Source: Meconema thalassinum
Lineage: Eukaryota > Arthropoda > Insecta > Orthoptera > Tettigoniidae
Assembly (NCBI GenBank): GCA_946902985.2
Contig: OX336395.1
Location: forward strand, 18,578,708-18,642,707
Direction: 5' to 3'
Length of the DNA: 64,000 nt
A program made the translations under genes and the position numbers. The first letter of the stretch is position 1. Every line of letters begins with the position of its first letter. The notes beneath the pieces are model-generated. The model was given only the letters and a program-made list of their open reading frames with translations, was not told where the DNA came from and searched no databases. Shown in pieces: positions 34,203 through 45,309 of the stretch.

Positions 34203-34266
34203 AATCTCAGAGAATTCTTCTGGTTCACATTTGATAGACGGTTGGCCCTCCATTATGTTGAGGAAT
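34203..34266 (-). CDS. First coding exon of the zinc-finger gene
   Basis: Coding starts at the ATG at 34253 and runs 17 codons to a consensus GTAAGT donor at 34202. The peptide is MEGQPSIKCEPEEFSEI. IKCE fits the SUMO consensus, and the acidic style matches the next exon. The ATG is 13 bases after a possible acceptor (TGTGTTGTAG), so a 5' untranslated exon probably lies further right. Phase 0 at the donor joins the exon at 30454-30350. The gene would span at least 34.2 kb, with introns of about 3.7, 2.7, 17.1 and 9.9 kb, all carrying transposons or tandem repeats except the second. Confidence 0.65.
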
Positions 34267-34411
34267 CTACAACACAGGATAATTAAGTAATATACATATT
34301 CAACATTCAGGATACATTGTAACAGGATATATTTGTCGTTTACACACAGAAATGTTAAATGGTATATTCCAATTCCCTTCCAGGAATTATTTTTGTGTTT
34401 TGCTCTATTTT

Positions 34412-35177
34412 CTATAAATGTATGCAACCATACACGTGTCCTGTAACGGTTTTTTCGCAGAAGAAAAAGGGGCCGTAAACTTTAAACCGTGAGATTGCAC
34501 AAAACACGTTAACGTATGCGTGAGGATTCTCTACCGCCCAGATTCGCACATTGTGTCTGTTCACTTCACCATTAAGAAAAAATGTTGCATCAACACTGAA
34601 AACAAGTTTCGCACAGAACGCATCCTCTTCCATGAGCTGTAGCAACCGCGCCGAAAATTCAAAGCGTTTGACTTTTTCATCGGGTGTCAGGGCTTGTAGC
34701 AATTGTAAACGGTAAGGCTTCTGCTTTAGCCTTTTCCGTAAGATTTTCCAAACCGTCGGCTGTGGTACGTTTAGCACCCTGCTTCTGCACGCGGTCAACC
34801 GTTTCTTCGCTCACTGCAGGCCGACCCGTTGATTTCCCCTTACAGAGGCATCCAGAAGCTTTATACTGCGCATACCATCGCCGAATGGAGTTAGCAGTTG
34901 GTGGATCTTTGTTGAACTTCCTCCTGAAGTGTCGTTGCACTGTTATGACTGACTGATGTGAGTGCATTTCAAGCACGACAAACGCTTCCTCGGCTCCTGT
35001 CGCCATTTTGTCTCACTGCGCTCTCGAGCGCTCTGGCGGCAGAAACCTGAAGTGCGGCTTCAGCCAAACAAAACTTTATGAGTTTTTCTACGTATCTGTA
35101 ATGAGTCGTGACCATATGTCAATGAATGGAGCTACAGTGAATTTATGAAATCGCTTCAATCATTTGTAATAGCCCTG
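34412..35177 (-). pseudogene. Tc1/mariner-type transposase and left-truncated element
   Basis: From the minus-strand ATG at 35006 the frame encodes a helix-turn-helix part (FVVLEMHSHQSVITVQRHF) and KSTGRPAVSEETVDRV. A frame change near 34790 leads to NVPQPTVWKILRKRL, VFSVDATFFLNGEVNRHN and SRFKVYGPFFFCEKTVTG. The first catalytic Asp is present (SVDATF). The stretch that should follow NPH is shortened, and the protein ends before the second Asp and the Glu. The 5' end of the element is at 35177 (CAGGGCTATTACAAATG, bordered by TA at 35178-35179). The other end is missing. Confidence 0.75.
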
Positions 35178-35312
35178 TACATCACAGCTTTGAGGATGAT
35201 GAATAAGTATCCCTGTAAATGTATAACCCTTCGGAACATTCCAGAAGTGTTTCCTTCTTAGTAACCAATAGAGAGGTGGTGGTGTTGATTGCTGCTTCAA
35301 GGGGCCTAACTA

Positions 35313-35348
35313 CACACATCAAAAAAAGTTTTGCATCACCTCGGTTCC
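35313..35348. repeat. Left terminal inverted repeat of the Tc1-like element
   Basis: 36 bp starting CACACATC; one mismatch to the right end. Confidence 0.93.
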
Positions 35349-35556
35349 CAGATCTCCGGCATATAGACGTTGACTGTGTATATTGTATCCAAGATACAGT
35401 CCCTTTGACTGTTCATAGATGTCACTAAAACTGCTCAAAGATGTAAACAACCATGCATGAGCAGGGCCTATTAGACGGAGGGGGTACGACAGCCGATCAG
35501 TTCCAGTCATTCCACCAGGACGAAGGTACGCTGCTCATGTTGTCTGTAGTTCTACC

Positions 35557-36582
35557 ATGCCTAGAAGGTCAATACCGCAGTTCGATCGCGTCCGCATTGT
35601 TACTTTGTGTCAAGAAGGGCTCTCAACAAGGGAAGTTTCCAGGCGTCTCAGAGTGAACCAAAGCGATGTTGTTCGGACATGGAGGAGGTACAGAGATACA
35701 GGAACTGTCGATGACAGGCCTCGCTCAGGCCGCCCAAGGGCTACTACTGTAGTGGATGACCGCTACTTACGGATTGCCGCTCGGAGGAACCCTGACAGCA
35801 ATGCCACCATGTTGAATAATGCGTTTCGTTCAGCCACAGGACGTCGTGTTTCAACTCAAACTGTGCGCAATAGGCTGCATGATGCGCAACTTCACTCCCG
35901 ACGTCCATGGCGAGGTCCAGCTTTGCAACCCCGACACCATGCAGCGCGGTACAGATGGGCCCAACAACATGCTGAATGGACCCCACGGAATTGGCATCAC
36001 GTTCTCTTCACCGATGAGTGTCGCATATGCCTTCAACCAGACAATCGTCGGAGACGTGTTTGGAGGCACCCTGGTCAGGCTGAACGTCTTAGACACACTG
36101 TCCAGCGAGTGCAGCAAGGTGGTGGTTCCCTGATGTTTTGGGGTGGCATTATGTGGGGCCGACGTACGCCACTGGTGGTCATGGAAGGCTCCGAAACGGC
36201 TTTACGATACCTGAATGACATCCTCCGACCCATAGTGCAACCATATCGGCAGAATATTGGAGAGGCATTTGTCTTCATGGACGACAATTCTCGACCTCAT
36301 CGTGCACATCTTGTGAATGCGTTCCTTCAAGATAACGACATCGCTCGACTACAGTGGCCAGCATGTTCGCCAGACATGAACCCTATCGAACATGCCTGGG
36401 ATATGTTGAAAAGGGCTGTTTATAGACGTCTTGACCCACCAACCACTCTGAGAGATTTACGCCGAATTGTCGTTGAGGAGTGGGACAATTTGGACCAACA
36501 GTGTCTTGATGAACTTGTGGATAGTATGCCACGGCGAATACAGGCATGCATCAATGTAAGAGGACGTGCTACTGGGTATTAG
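35557..36582 (+). CDS. Tc1-like DD34E transposase, intact
   Basis: The 341-residue protein is of full family length. The N-terminal paired-like helix-turn-helix runs from about residue 8 to 47 (ESVSRRL-type helix: REVSRRLRVNQSDVVRTWRRY). A GRPRAT AT-hook-like motif lies at 58-63, and a second HTH (STQTVRNRL) near 99-107. The catalytic core has Asp153 (VLFTDECR), Asp243 (FVFMDDNSRPH) and Glu278 (DMNPIEHAW). There are 34 residues between the second Asp and the Glu, the Tc1 arrangement. The start at 35557 precedes RRSIPQFDR, close to the usual family start. No stop or frameshift is seen. It should cut and paste elements bearing the 36-bp ends at TA sites. Confidence 0.95.
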   Translation: MPRRSIPQFDRVRIVTLCQEGLSTREVSRRLRVNQSDVVRTWRRYRDTGTVDDRPRSGRPRATTVVDDRYLRIAARRNPDSNATMLNNAFRSATGRRVSTQTVRNRLHDAQLHSRRPWRGPALQPRHHAARYRWAQQHAEWTPRNWHHVLFTDECRICLQPDNRRRRVWRHPGQAERLRHTVQRVQQGGGSLMFWGGIMWGRRTPLVVMEGSETALRYLNDILRPIVQPYRQNIGEAFVFMDDNSRPHRAHLVNAFLQDNDIARLQWPACSPDMNPIEHAWDMLKRAVYRRLDPPTTLRDLRRIVVEEWDNLDQQCLDELVDSMPRRIQACINVRGRATGY

Positions 36583-36741
36583 AGGTAGTGGTGTGTACTG
36601 CAATCTGGACCACAAATGCTGAAAGTCTAGCTGTATGATGGTACAACATGCAATGTGTGGGTCTCATGAGCAATAAAACGAGCTGAAATGTTGTTTGTGT
36701 TGATCTCTATTCCCTTTGTATTTAACGGTTCCGGAACACTT

Positions 36742-36777
36742 GGAACCGAGGTGATGCAAAACTGTTTTTGATGTGTG
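36742..36777. repeat. Right terminal inverted repeat of the Tc1-like element
   Basis: 36 bp ending GATGTGTG; one mismatch to the left end. Confidence 0.93.
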
Positions 36778-36779
36778 TA

Positions 36780-39414
36780 GATCAGGTCTTGCAATGCCAA
36801 AACATACATATTGCACTACTGAGGCGATTCCATGATAGAATACTACCGCCCCAAAATACCTGGATCATGTTAATTAAGGTGTTTATCAAAAATTTAAATT
36901 GTTCGTATCGGAGCTTAGCTTAAGATTAGGTGCGGTCATTCCCTACTTCATGTTAATTGTTACTTTAATAGAGTTGTGTGCACTAGATCTAGACCGACTT
37001 TTGTTGTACCTATAGCTCAAATCACTGTACAGGACATCAATTTCCATGTACCCATGTGAGTAATCTCGATGGAAAATATGCTTCTGCCTCCAGCTAGCGT
37101 CAGGACTCGGGCGTGTACCGTCTCCCCATTGAGCAGTTGCATATTTTGGATTTGAGGCTAAAAGGTATCAACTCTACAATGATAAGGCACAACTCTATTC
37201 TAAAACTTTAATTCAGTAATAAAATTCATGGCGTCAAACACACAAAACAATCCCCACAAACATAAACCAAAATCAAATAAAATTACTTCCACAATCCACT
37301 GATATGAACATAATATTATCACAATAAAATCATATCATAACTCAAACCTTTACCCTTATATCAACTTCACACTAATACTTTAGTGCGCTGATGCACATAC
37401 AACTTCAGAAACAAACTGTACTTTAATTCTTCTGTCATCCAATGTGACATCATTAATTCTACAAAATTATTTATTCCTTAAACCTTGTCTTAATTTGACA
37501 ATAATGTGTATCGTGTGTGTGTTTTGATCTTTCTCTTCCCACCAAATGCTTTACATGCATTAGCCTATTCTGGTGTTGCACAGCAGTCTGCATGCAACTC
37601 CATAAGTATGTAAGCTACCCCTACACTTCCTCTATTTATATAGTTCCACTGCATGCCGTCTGTGATTTCATCTTAAAAACGTTAATTATTGCTGTGTCGG
37701 ATGGTACAATTAAACTACCCTTGCGCGCGTAGCCTGTGGCATCCAGTAGCCAACTTCTGAAAAAGATGTCAGTGACAGTACAAATGCAACTTCCAACCAT
37801 TCGTTAGATTGCTAAAATTATGAACCATCAGGATGATCTACAATTATCAATGTGTTCTCAAACCACATGACTTCATTACTCAATATAACAATGTTCCATC
37901 TCATGTCATTAACAGGGTCTAAAATCTGTTCTTTTCAAACTTTCTTTCACGGTTCGCTTAACCGTCCCGACCCTCTTCCAAGCGGCCTGTACACAATAGC
38001 AGTGAAGTGAGGTCATACAATGCCTCGACCCTCGTGTCATGCCATATGTCTTACTTCCCCTATGCAGTATAAGATTTTAACAGACAAATACCGTGGTTCT
38101 AGTGACACACATATCCCAATGGATTTAAACTGAATATTATGCAAACAGGTACTGGATGAGCTTGACATTTACTCCTACCCTGAGGATAATAATAATTGGC
38201 ATCAAATAGGCCCATTTCAACATGAAGGCACGAGATTCATAAAACATTGGTCTAGTAGGTAACCGGTATCTTTAATAAATGCTGCGGTCAGCCCATGCTG
38301 CCGTCATGAGGTTCGCTTCAACGAGCCGAATCACTCAACAATAAGTTCTCGGGCGATCAGATAGAGTGCAGAGATGTCCAACGTTTTCCTCTCACCTATC
38401 ACGGGATTCAAACCCGGAACATTCCATATCCATCATGAGTTAGGGTCCATATCACTAAATACACTCTGGTACAAAGCACATCTCCAATTATGCCCACGGC
38501 ATACGAGATTTCATACGAAGAATAGATTACCTGGTCCCTTACCTAATGCTATGATCTTCGTCCTATAATTACCAAGAGAAATCTATCAATTACTCTATGA
38601 GCTTTTCCATAAGCTGCAAATTCAATTCACTAAAAAGCTCTTCCATTCCTGGCATAATTATATTCCCATTAACACAATATATTCTGATATAAAACTCTTT
38701 TCTTAATCCCGTAACGTAATCTTACTGTATAATCTTACTGCTTAGATCGATAAGTCTTGCCCTTAGCGTAAATATTTCTTGCTTACAACATTTTTTACCT
38801 GATGCATTCATTCATACCTTTTATATATTCATTATTATTATTATTATTATTATTCTCACTGACATAAATTACCAAAATCCGACACAACTAATCATCTTAA
38901 AAATCGAACAACCGTGTTCGTTTCATTTACATAACTGATTTGCCATTTTTAATTAATAGTGGTAACGATTAATGCACTCACTGATGCAAATTAACATCTC
39001 AACTCTATTAAAATCAACACAATAATGATTAAACCTGGAGGGTCTATCTCCTAATCTGATTCTTACTGGCATCTTTATAACTCTGAAATCACATAACATG
39101 CAGTGGCCTATACCTCTACTTAAACATAATTTGTGGGGTACTCACACATATCAAGGCTCATCATGGTGGCTATATCCACACACATCCATCCGGGTCGCCT
39201 GCCATATGCAGATTTAGTGCGACATTTGCATCTTGAATACACACATTTTATGATACATATCTTCCGTTAACCACACGACACTTTGCATTTCTATAAAGAA
39301 GCTATTGCTTCCAAAACACATGACACTTTATCACACTTATTAAACCATTAATTTTAAAGATATTTCACATATGATTTATACATAACACACGTCACTCTGT
39401 ACACTTTTCATTGG
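36780..39414. other. AT-rich intergenic stretch
   Basis: This lies between the Tc1-like element and the frame at 39415. It contains an (ATT)n microsatellite at about 38827-38854 and a B-box-like GGGATTCAAACCC near 38403 that may belong to an old SINE. No gene or transposon ends were recognised. Confidence 0.45.
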
Positions 39415-39831
39415 TTGAAATTCCCAGGCAAAGATATCAAAATTGCAGGTGTCGACGGCATCTCCCGTTCTCCTACCAACTTCAGATTGAAAGTCTGGTT
39501 CAATTGCCCTCGGAATTCACCAACAGTTTATCCATACTCCTACGGTAAGCTTCCTGCTTTGCATAAATATGCTAACTTCCGCCCTGAGCGTTACTATTTG
39601 GTATTCTTAAGACATTACCAAATGCTTCGTAAAGTTTCTCCCAGCGCATTCCAGCGTAATTTGACATGTATGATCAGTCAATATACACTACGTGTCTTGT
39701 CCCAATTCCCTCATCCATTCCAAGTGTATTACTATTATTACGTTCTTTATAAGCAAGTGAAAGATAAAATTTTGTATGTAACGTCTACCAGTCCTACAGG
39801 AGGACATGATTATATTGACAATGGCTTCTGA
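39415..39831 (+). CDS. Unrecognised 138-residue open frame with downstream polyadenylation signal
   Basis: The frame is open for 138 codons in AT-rich DNA where such length is unusual. It has no family motif that I recognise. The peptide is Tyr- and Pro-rich with a run of five Tyr near the end and contains VYPYSYGKLPALHKYA. AATAAA lies about 55 bases after the stop, as in a transcript 3' end. It could be a last exon, a fragment of an unknown mobile element, or chance. The ATG may be internal if an upstream exon exists. I see no partner exon. Confidence 0.3.
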   Translation: MKFPGKDIKIAGVDGISRSPTNFRLKVWFNCPRNSPTVYPYSYGKLPALHKYANFRPERYYLVFLRHYQMLRKVSPSAFQRNLTCMISQYTLRVLSQFPHPFQVYYYYYVLYKQVKDKILYVTSTSPTGGHDYIDNGF

Positions 39832-40352
39832 TTGCCAGCCACGTGTATTTTGTTGAGTTTTTTGTTAAAGTCATTCCCTTTATGTGAAATAAATTATTGT
39901 ACAGTTTAAAGTTTCTTGTCTTCGTCTTGGTTCATTTTAAATATTATGGTGGAGGTTATTGTGTAGGCATACTTTAAGTGATCCAGTTGGCAACCCATTC
40001 CCGAGATTAATTTGAAGAGGTAAGTAAAGGTAAGTATGAACCCCCGTATATTTTGGTGTGTCCCACAATAATTTCTTGTTAACTGCTGTGCTCTAATCTC
40101 GGTAGTATCTGTCAGTGCCATTTTCATTGATGTAGCTGTGCCGGTGCGTTTGATTATTGGCAATCCGATTGAGGGGGCTGATATCTGACAGCCTACTATC
40201 CGGATTTACGGGGACAGTACAATATCCTGGTAATTATTGAAAGTTAACCCAAATAACATTTCATTATCTGGATTTCTGGATCTCGAGATTATCATTCTCC
40301 TTTTCCAGATTATTCAACGAACGCACTAAAATATATTAATACCAATTATTTC

Positions 40353-41636
40353 AGGCTGATATATCCTGATTCCTCAGATCCAGCTGTAAGGAACATTTAC
40401 CTGATGAGTAATACTGGTCGACAATTTAAAATCAAAGAATGTTTGAAGACGAACCAGCTGATCCATAGCAGCAAGGAATCGTTTTTATGTAGTATATGCT
40501 ATGCCAAATTTTCCAACGAATCGAATTTGATGGGACATATAATAACGCATACCGACAAGAAACCTCACACATGTACCGAACGCGATGGTACATTTGATCG
40601 GAAAAGTAATTTGAAGGCACACTTGTTAACCCATTCCGGCGAGAAGCCTTACTCACGTAGCGTATGAGGCAAATTTTCTCAGAGAGGAACTTTAAAGACA
40701 CACATGTTAACTCATTCCGGCGAGAAGCCTCACTCGTGTAGCGTATGCGATGTAAGATTTTCTCAACGAGGGCATTTGATGTCACACATGTTAATTCATA
40801 CCGGCAAAGAGCCTCACTCGTGTAGCGTATGCGATTCAAGTTTTTCGCAACCAGGGCATTTGAGGTCTCACATGTTTACTCATACCGACGAAAAGCCTTA
40901 CTCATGTAGTTTGTGCGATGCAAAATTTTCCCTAAGAGGGCAATTGAAATCACTCATACTGGCCAGAAGCCATACTCTTGTAGTGTATGCGAATGCAGAT
41001 TTGGTCGAAAAGAAGATTTGAAACAACATTTGCTATCCCATTCTGGCGAGAAGCCTCATACGTGTAGCGTATGCAATGCCAGGTTTTCTCGACTAGGGCA
41101 TTTGAGAGTACACATGTTAATTCATACCGGTGAAAAGCCTTACTCATGTAATGTATGCGACGATACATTTTCTCAAGGAGGGCATTTGAGGTCACACATG
41201 ATAATCCATACCGGCAAGAAGCCTTACTCATGTACTGTATGCGAAGGCAGATTTGCTCGGAGAGGAGATTTAAAAAGACACTTCTTAACTCACTCCGGCG
41301 ATAAACCTCACTCGTGTAACGAATGCGATGCAAGATATTCCCAACGAGGGCAATTGAGGTCACACATATTAATTCATACTTGCGAAAAGCCTTACTCATG
41401 TAGTGTATGCGAAGGCAAATTTGCTCGGAGAGGAACTTTAAAGACACACATGTTAACTCATTCCGGCGAAAAGCCTTACTTATGTAGTGTATGCGAAGGC
41501 AAATTTGCTCGGAGAGGAACTTTATAGACACACATGTTAACCCATACCGGCGAGAAGCCTCACTCGTGAAAAGTAATATGCTATGCAACATTTTCTCAAA
41601 GAGGGCATTTGAGGTCAAACATGTAAACCCATACCG
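40353..41636 (+). pseudogene. C2H2 zinc-finger array, first part (broken)
   Basis: After an AATTATTTCAG acceptor (exon from 40353, one leading base, the same phase as the finger exon at 416) the frame runs through an ATG at 40404 into about 14 C2H2 fingers with TGEKPYSC linkers. Breaks: finger 2 lacks its second Cys (CTERD). An in-frame TGA at 40665-40667 comes from a missing codon. A net 10-bp loss near 40957 shifts the frame. A TAG at 41525 replaces a helix Lys, and more stops follow in the next fingers. Neighbouring fingers alternate two types (FSQRGHLRSH and FARRGTLKTH), pointing to growth by duplication. It is divergent to the minus-strand zinc-finger gene. Confidence 0.9.
41633..41636. 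repeat. Left 4-bp target duplication (ACCG)
   Basis: ACCG before the insertion, repeated at 43345-43348. Confidence 0.7.
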
Positions 41637-43344
41637 TGAACCGCTCTTCCCTATTTATTATTGTTATTATTATTAACATTATGATTTCACCAGCTTTGTA
41701 ACACCGTAGTGCGAATGTTTCGCTTGCTCGAAGGAGCGCTATTGCTCAAGCATGTGTTATGTTTTGCAACACCTAGCCAAGTAACCCTTGTATCCTCCTT
41801 ATTGTTTAGTGTAGTTGCGTTTTTTGGTGCAAGGTAATTACCATTGGCCGCACCATAATCCTGTCCCGCGCTACGCATTTTTCGAAGGTCTTGTGATCTC
41901 AGGGAGAGGATCTGTGGACACGTGTTTCTCTTGCGCACTCTCGGATGTGTGTGAGCCGGGCTGATGCCCGCTCGTTTTGAGCAAATAGTTGTGAGTACCA
42001 CTCGGTGTATTTTAATTTAATTAGCTGGTATTTATTTATGTTCTATGTTGCATATTTTTATTTCTGTTTTCCATGATGTGTTGAGCATTGTCTTTGTATC
42101 TCCATGGTGAAGGTTGTGTTACTTTTGTCAATATGTTGATTACGTAATCTATTTTCGAACCACTAAGAATTGAAAGTATCGCCATTTAATTCGTTGTGGC
42201 TTATATCTACCTTCAGGTGCTTCGTCTGCTCATTTCTTGTGCCCCAAACGGAAATGACCTCGCGTGAGGAAATTTTCTGTCTTTGGTTTGATGACAACTG
42301 GGCTTTTTGGTGTGTGTGTGTAAAGTGTAGCCACGGGATTCACGATCTTATGTGGTGCGAGTCCCTTTGATTGAGTATATGGCTGATGGGACCTGGGTTT
42401 CTCTCAGCTCCAATGGTGCATTATTCTTTACGTCATGTGTTGTATTTGTACGGCTCAGTTATGCAATAATTCTATATTTCAGGTATACTTTCAATTTTGA
42501 TTGTGTTCATTTGAGTTCTCGTCATTTTTTAAGTAATGTAATCTCATTTATTTGATTTCCCTTCTGTTCCTTTTTCGACTTTCACTGTGTTACCTCCCCC
42601 ACCCCCCACACATTCCCCCCTCTCCCTCTCTCGCTCCCCACCCCCTTGCATGCTTTCAGAACATCGTGGAAAGCACCGCTTCTTTTGGGAAAGTTCGATT
42701 TTGACCGTCTCAGAGTTTTGACCTTTCCTCTCGTCCTCCTGTATGTTTATAACATTTCATATTATTTGCAATTTAATATATTCGGGTCGTGTTTTCGGTT
42801 GGGTGTGCATTTCTTTCTATAAGTTTACCTTTTTCTTCTGATCTGCTTTCCTCTTAAGTCACTAGTTTTGTCTTAATTGAACATCATATTATTTGTGTCT
42901 TATTAAATTTTCCTCCTACCTTGTATTTAAGAATATTTTATATTTTGAGTGCACATATTTTTTTTTATTTTAAATACATCGTAAGTAGTTTTGTGTTGCG
43001 CTGACTTCATTATTTCTAATTTTAATTTCTCCCTCATTTAGCCTTTTGATTTTCGTTTCGGTCCTGGCTCCGTACTGTAACGAAGTCACGACATCTCGCA
43101 TCTGGGTTTTCTATTATTACATTTCATGACATTTTTGTATTTCTTTTGGATATTGCCTTGTGCAATTTTATCATTCTGTGTTTATTTTTGGGAAATGTTC
43201 TTGGATTTAAAATGCAAACTTTGGCCCAGCGTAATTTAAACTTCATCTCCTTTCCCAGTTTTCTATAGTTGTTTTTTTCACTGCGTTTATCTCTGCTACT
43301 CTGACGCGTAATTTTGTTAGTAATGCTCAACCACTAACGGTGCA
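41637..43344. mobile_element. Probable solo LTR inside the zinc-finger array
   Basis: This 1,708-bp block starts TGAACCG and ends CGGTGCA. It thus has TG...CA ends with a 7-bp near-perfect inverted repeat and ACCG on both sides. Taking out the block and one ACCG rejoins a zinc-finger linker exactly, in frame (HTG, then EERYLC), which fixes the boundaries. It holds no protein motif and is T-rich in its second half. A 4-bp duplication and TG...CA ends suggest a Ty3/Gypsy-type LTR left after recombination between two LTRs. The length is large for an LTR but not impossible. Confidence 0.7.
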
Positions 43345-44340
43345 ACCGGCGAGGAGCGTTACTTATGTACAATATGCGAAGGCAAATTTGCTCGAAAAGG
43401 AGATTCGAAAAATCACTTGTTAACCCATTCCTCACTCGTGTAGCGTATGCACTCAAGTAGGGCATTTGTGGTCACACATGCTAACTCATACCGGCGCGAA
43501 GCCTTAATCATGTACTGTATGCGTAGGCAAATTTTCTCCGAAAGGAGATTTGAAGTCGCACATGTTAATCTATACGGGCGAACATCCAAACCCATGTAGC
43601 CTATGTGATACAAAATTTGCTCAGAGAGGAAATTTGACGAGACACATATTAACCTATACCGGCGAGAAGCCTTACTCATGTACTTGATCCGAAGGCAACT
43701 TTGTTCGGAGAAGAGTTTTGAAGACACATATCTTAATCCATACCAGCGAGAACCCTCACACGTGTGGCGTATGTCGTGCATAATTTACTCCGAAAGGGGG
43801 TTTAGGGAGACACGTGCTTAGTCAAACCCCTGTAGCATATGCGGAGCCATCTATACTCAAGAAACTTAAAATTTACGCATTCTGGCAAAATGCCATACAT
43901 GTGAAGCGTATACGAAAACAAGTTTGTTTGTAAAAAGAGTTGACGACGCACATATTCACCCATACCGGCGAGAAGCCACGCTCATCTAGCATATGCAGTG
44001 TCAAATTTGCTCGAAGAGGGCGTTTGAGGAGACACGTGCGAGGCCATGTATACCCGGGAAGGAAATTTCAAGAAACAAATGCGTACCCATAGCAGTGGGA
44101 TACCATACTCGTGTCGCATGTGCGAAACCTAATTTGCTCATAGAGAGCTTTTGAAGGAATAGGTAACCCATACCAGAGAGATACTATACCATATGCGGAA
44201 CCAACTTTATTCAAAGAGGACATTTGAAGACACATTTTACCCATATCGGAGCTAAACCATACTAACGAAGTATATGCGAAGTCAAATTTTTTCTCAGAGG
44301 ATTGATGGCACACTTGTTAACCCAAAAGTGTGAACATTTG
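43345..44340 (+). pseudogene. C2H2 zinc-finger array, second part (heavily decayed)
   Basis: Fingers continue directly after the insertion (EERYLCTICEGKFARKGD), followed by about eight to ten more recognisable units such as CSLCDTKFAQRGNLTRH and THTGE-type linkers. Several frame changes, lost cysteines and stops are present. The units fade out around 44330. Decay is clearly stronger here than before the insertion. Confidence 0.85.
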
Positions 44341-44720
44341 CTAAGCTAAATTTACTAATTGGAGGAACTTTGAAAAAGCCCCCCCCCCCCCCCCCCCGCA
44401 AGAAAAGCAAGCATTTTTCACCTGATGGCTCCACTAGAAGTGCAAACATTGTTTCTCATCTGATGGCTTTACTAGAAGAGTATTGTCATTTGATGTCTCA
44501 ACAAGTGGAGCAGATATTGTTTGTTATCCAGTGGAATAGCATAATTTGTAAGTAATCTGACGACTTCTCAAGAAGAGTTGAGTCATCTGTTCCTCAACAA
44601 GAAGAGCAGATATCGTTTGTTATCCAGTGGCTCCCATGGAATAGCATAATTTGTAAGTCATCTGACGACTTCTCAAGAAGAGGAAACATTATTAGTCATC
44701 CGATGGCCCCACAAGAACAG
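44341..44720. repeat. Poly-C tract and imperfect direct repeats
   Basis: A C run at 44379-44397 is followed by a pair of diverged direct repeats (44508-44577 and 44604-44682). These share GAGCAGATAT, TTTGTTATCCAGTGG, AATAGCATAATTTGTAAGT and TCTGACGACTTCTCAAGAAGA. Shorter related phrases (CTGATGGC..ACTAGAAG) occur at 44422-44480. No coding frame survives. Confidence 0.7.
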
Positions 44721-45309
44721 TAGACATTCTTGCTACCAATCGCCAATCACGAAGAGCAATGTTTCTGATTCCAACCATCCGTAATGGGATAAGATTGGTG
44801 AGGTAAACATGGATAAGACAAGTTGACAGTTGGTTCAATAACCATGTTCAGAGCCACCTAAGGTATTCACTATTGGGATTTTGCTTATAGAAATGATTAA
44901 AAACTCCCCAAGAGTTCTACATGCTGTTCATTTCAATTAAATTAGTGTTCCCAACTCACAGCATTTATCGGAATTTTGGTTTTACTAGTATCACTCTATG
45001 ATAATACAGATTGTCTTGTTTAACTTTTCAGTCGGGGTGCAAGTTATGAATATGTAAAATACACTCATGGAAATGATTACATGTATTAAATATATATAAC
45101 AATGAAATGGGTCAAGTTACTTCCTACTGTACTCAAATAGTTATTTATTTATTTATTTATTTATTTAGCGTATGGCTTTAAGTGACGGGACAGAGTTTGT
45201 AGCTGCTTCTATGTGGACACCCATATGGTGATCTACAAGTAGCGTTCAATTTGAAGTAGTTACACCTTTGGCTGCCAGATATCACTCAAAGCTGGTGGCG
45301 AACATTAGA
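44721..45309. other. Intergenic stretch with (TTTA)n microsatellite
   Basis: This has no gene. A (TTTA)n run lies at 45141-45166. The next roughly 130 bases (GCGTATGGCTTTAAGTGAC...) look SINE-like, but I found no A or B box. Confidence 0.4.

Larger units (their letters stand above)
35313..36777 (+). mobile_element. Complete Tc1-like transposon
   Basis: This 1,465-bp element has 36-bp terminal inverted repeats (35313-35348 and 36742-36777) beginning CACACATC. They match at 35 of 36 positions and are bordered by TA (35311-35312 and 36778-36779). It encodes one uninterrupted transposase (35557-36582). All parts of an autonomous Tc1-like element are present, and the high identity of the ends suggests a recent insertion. 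It lies between the two divergent zinc-finger genes. Confidence 0.93.

Noticed and set aside
40950..41618. 222-residue minus-strand frame
   Set aside because: Antisense of the zinc-finger array; repeated finger codons happen to lack stops on that strand.
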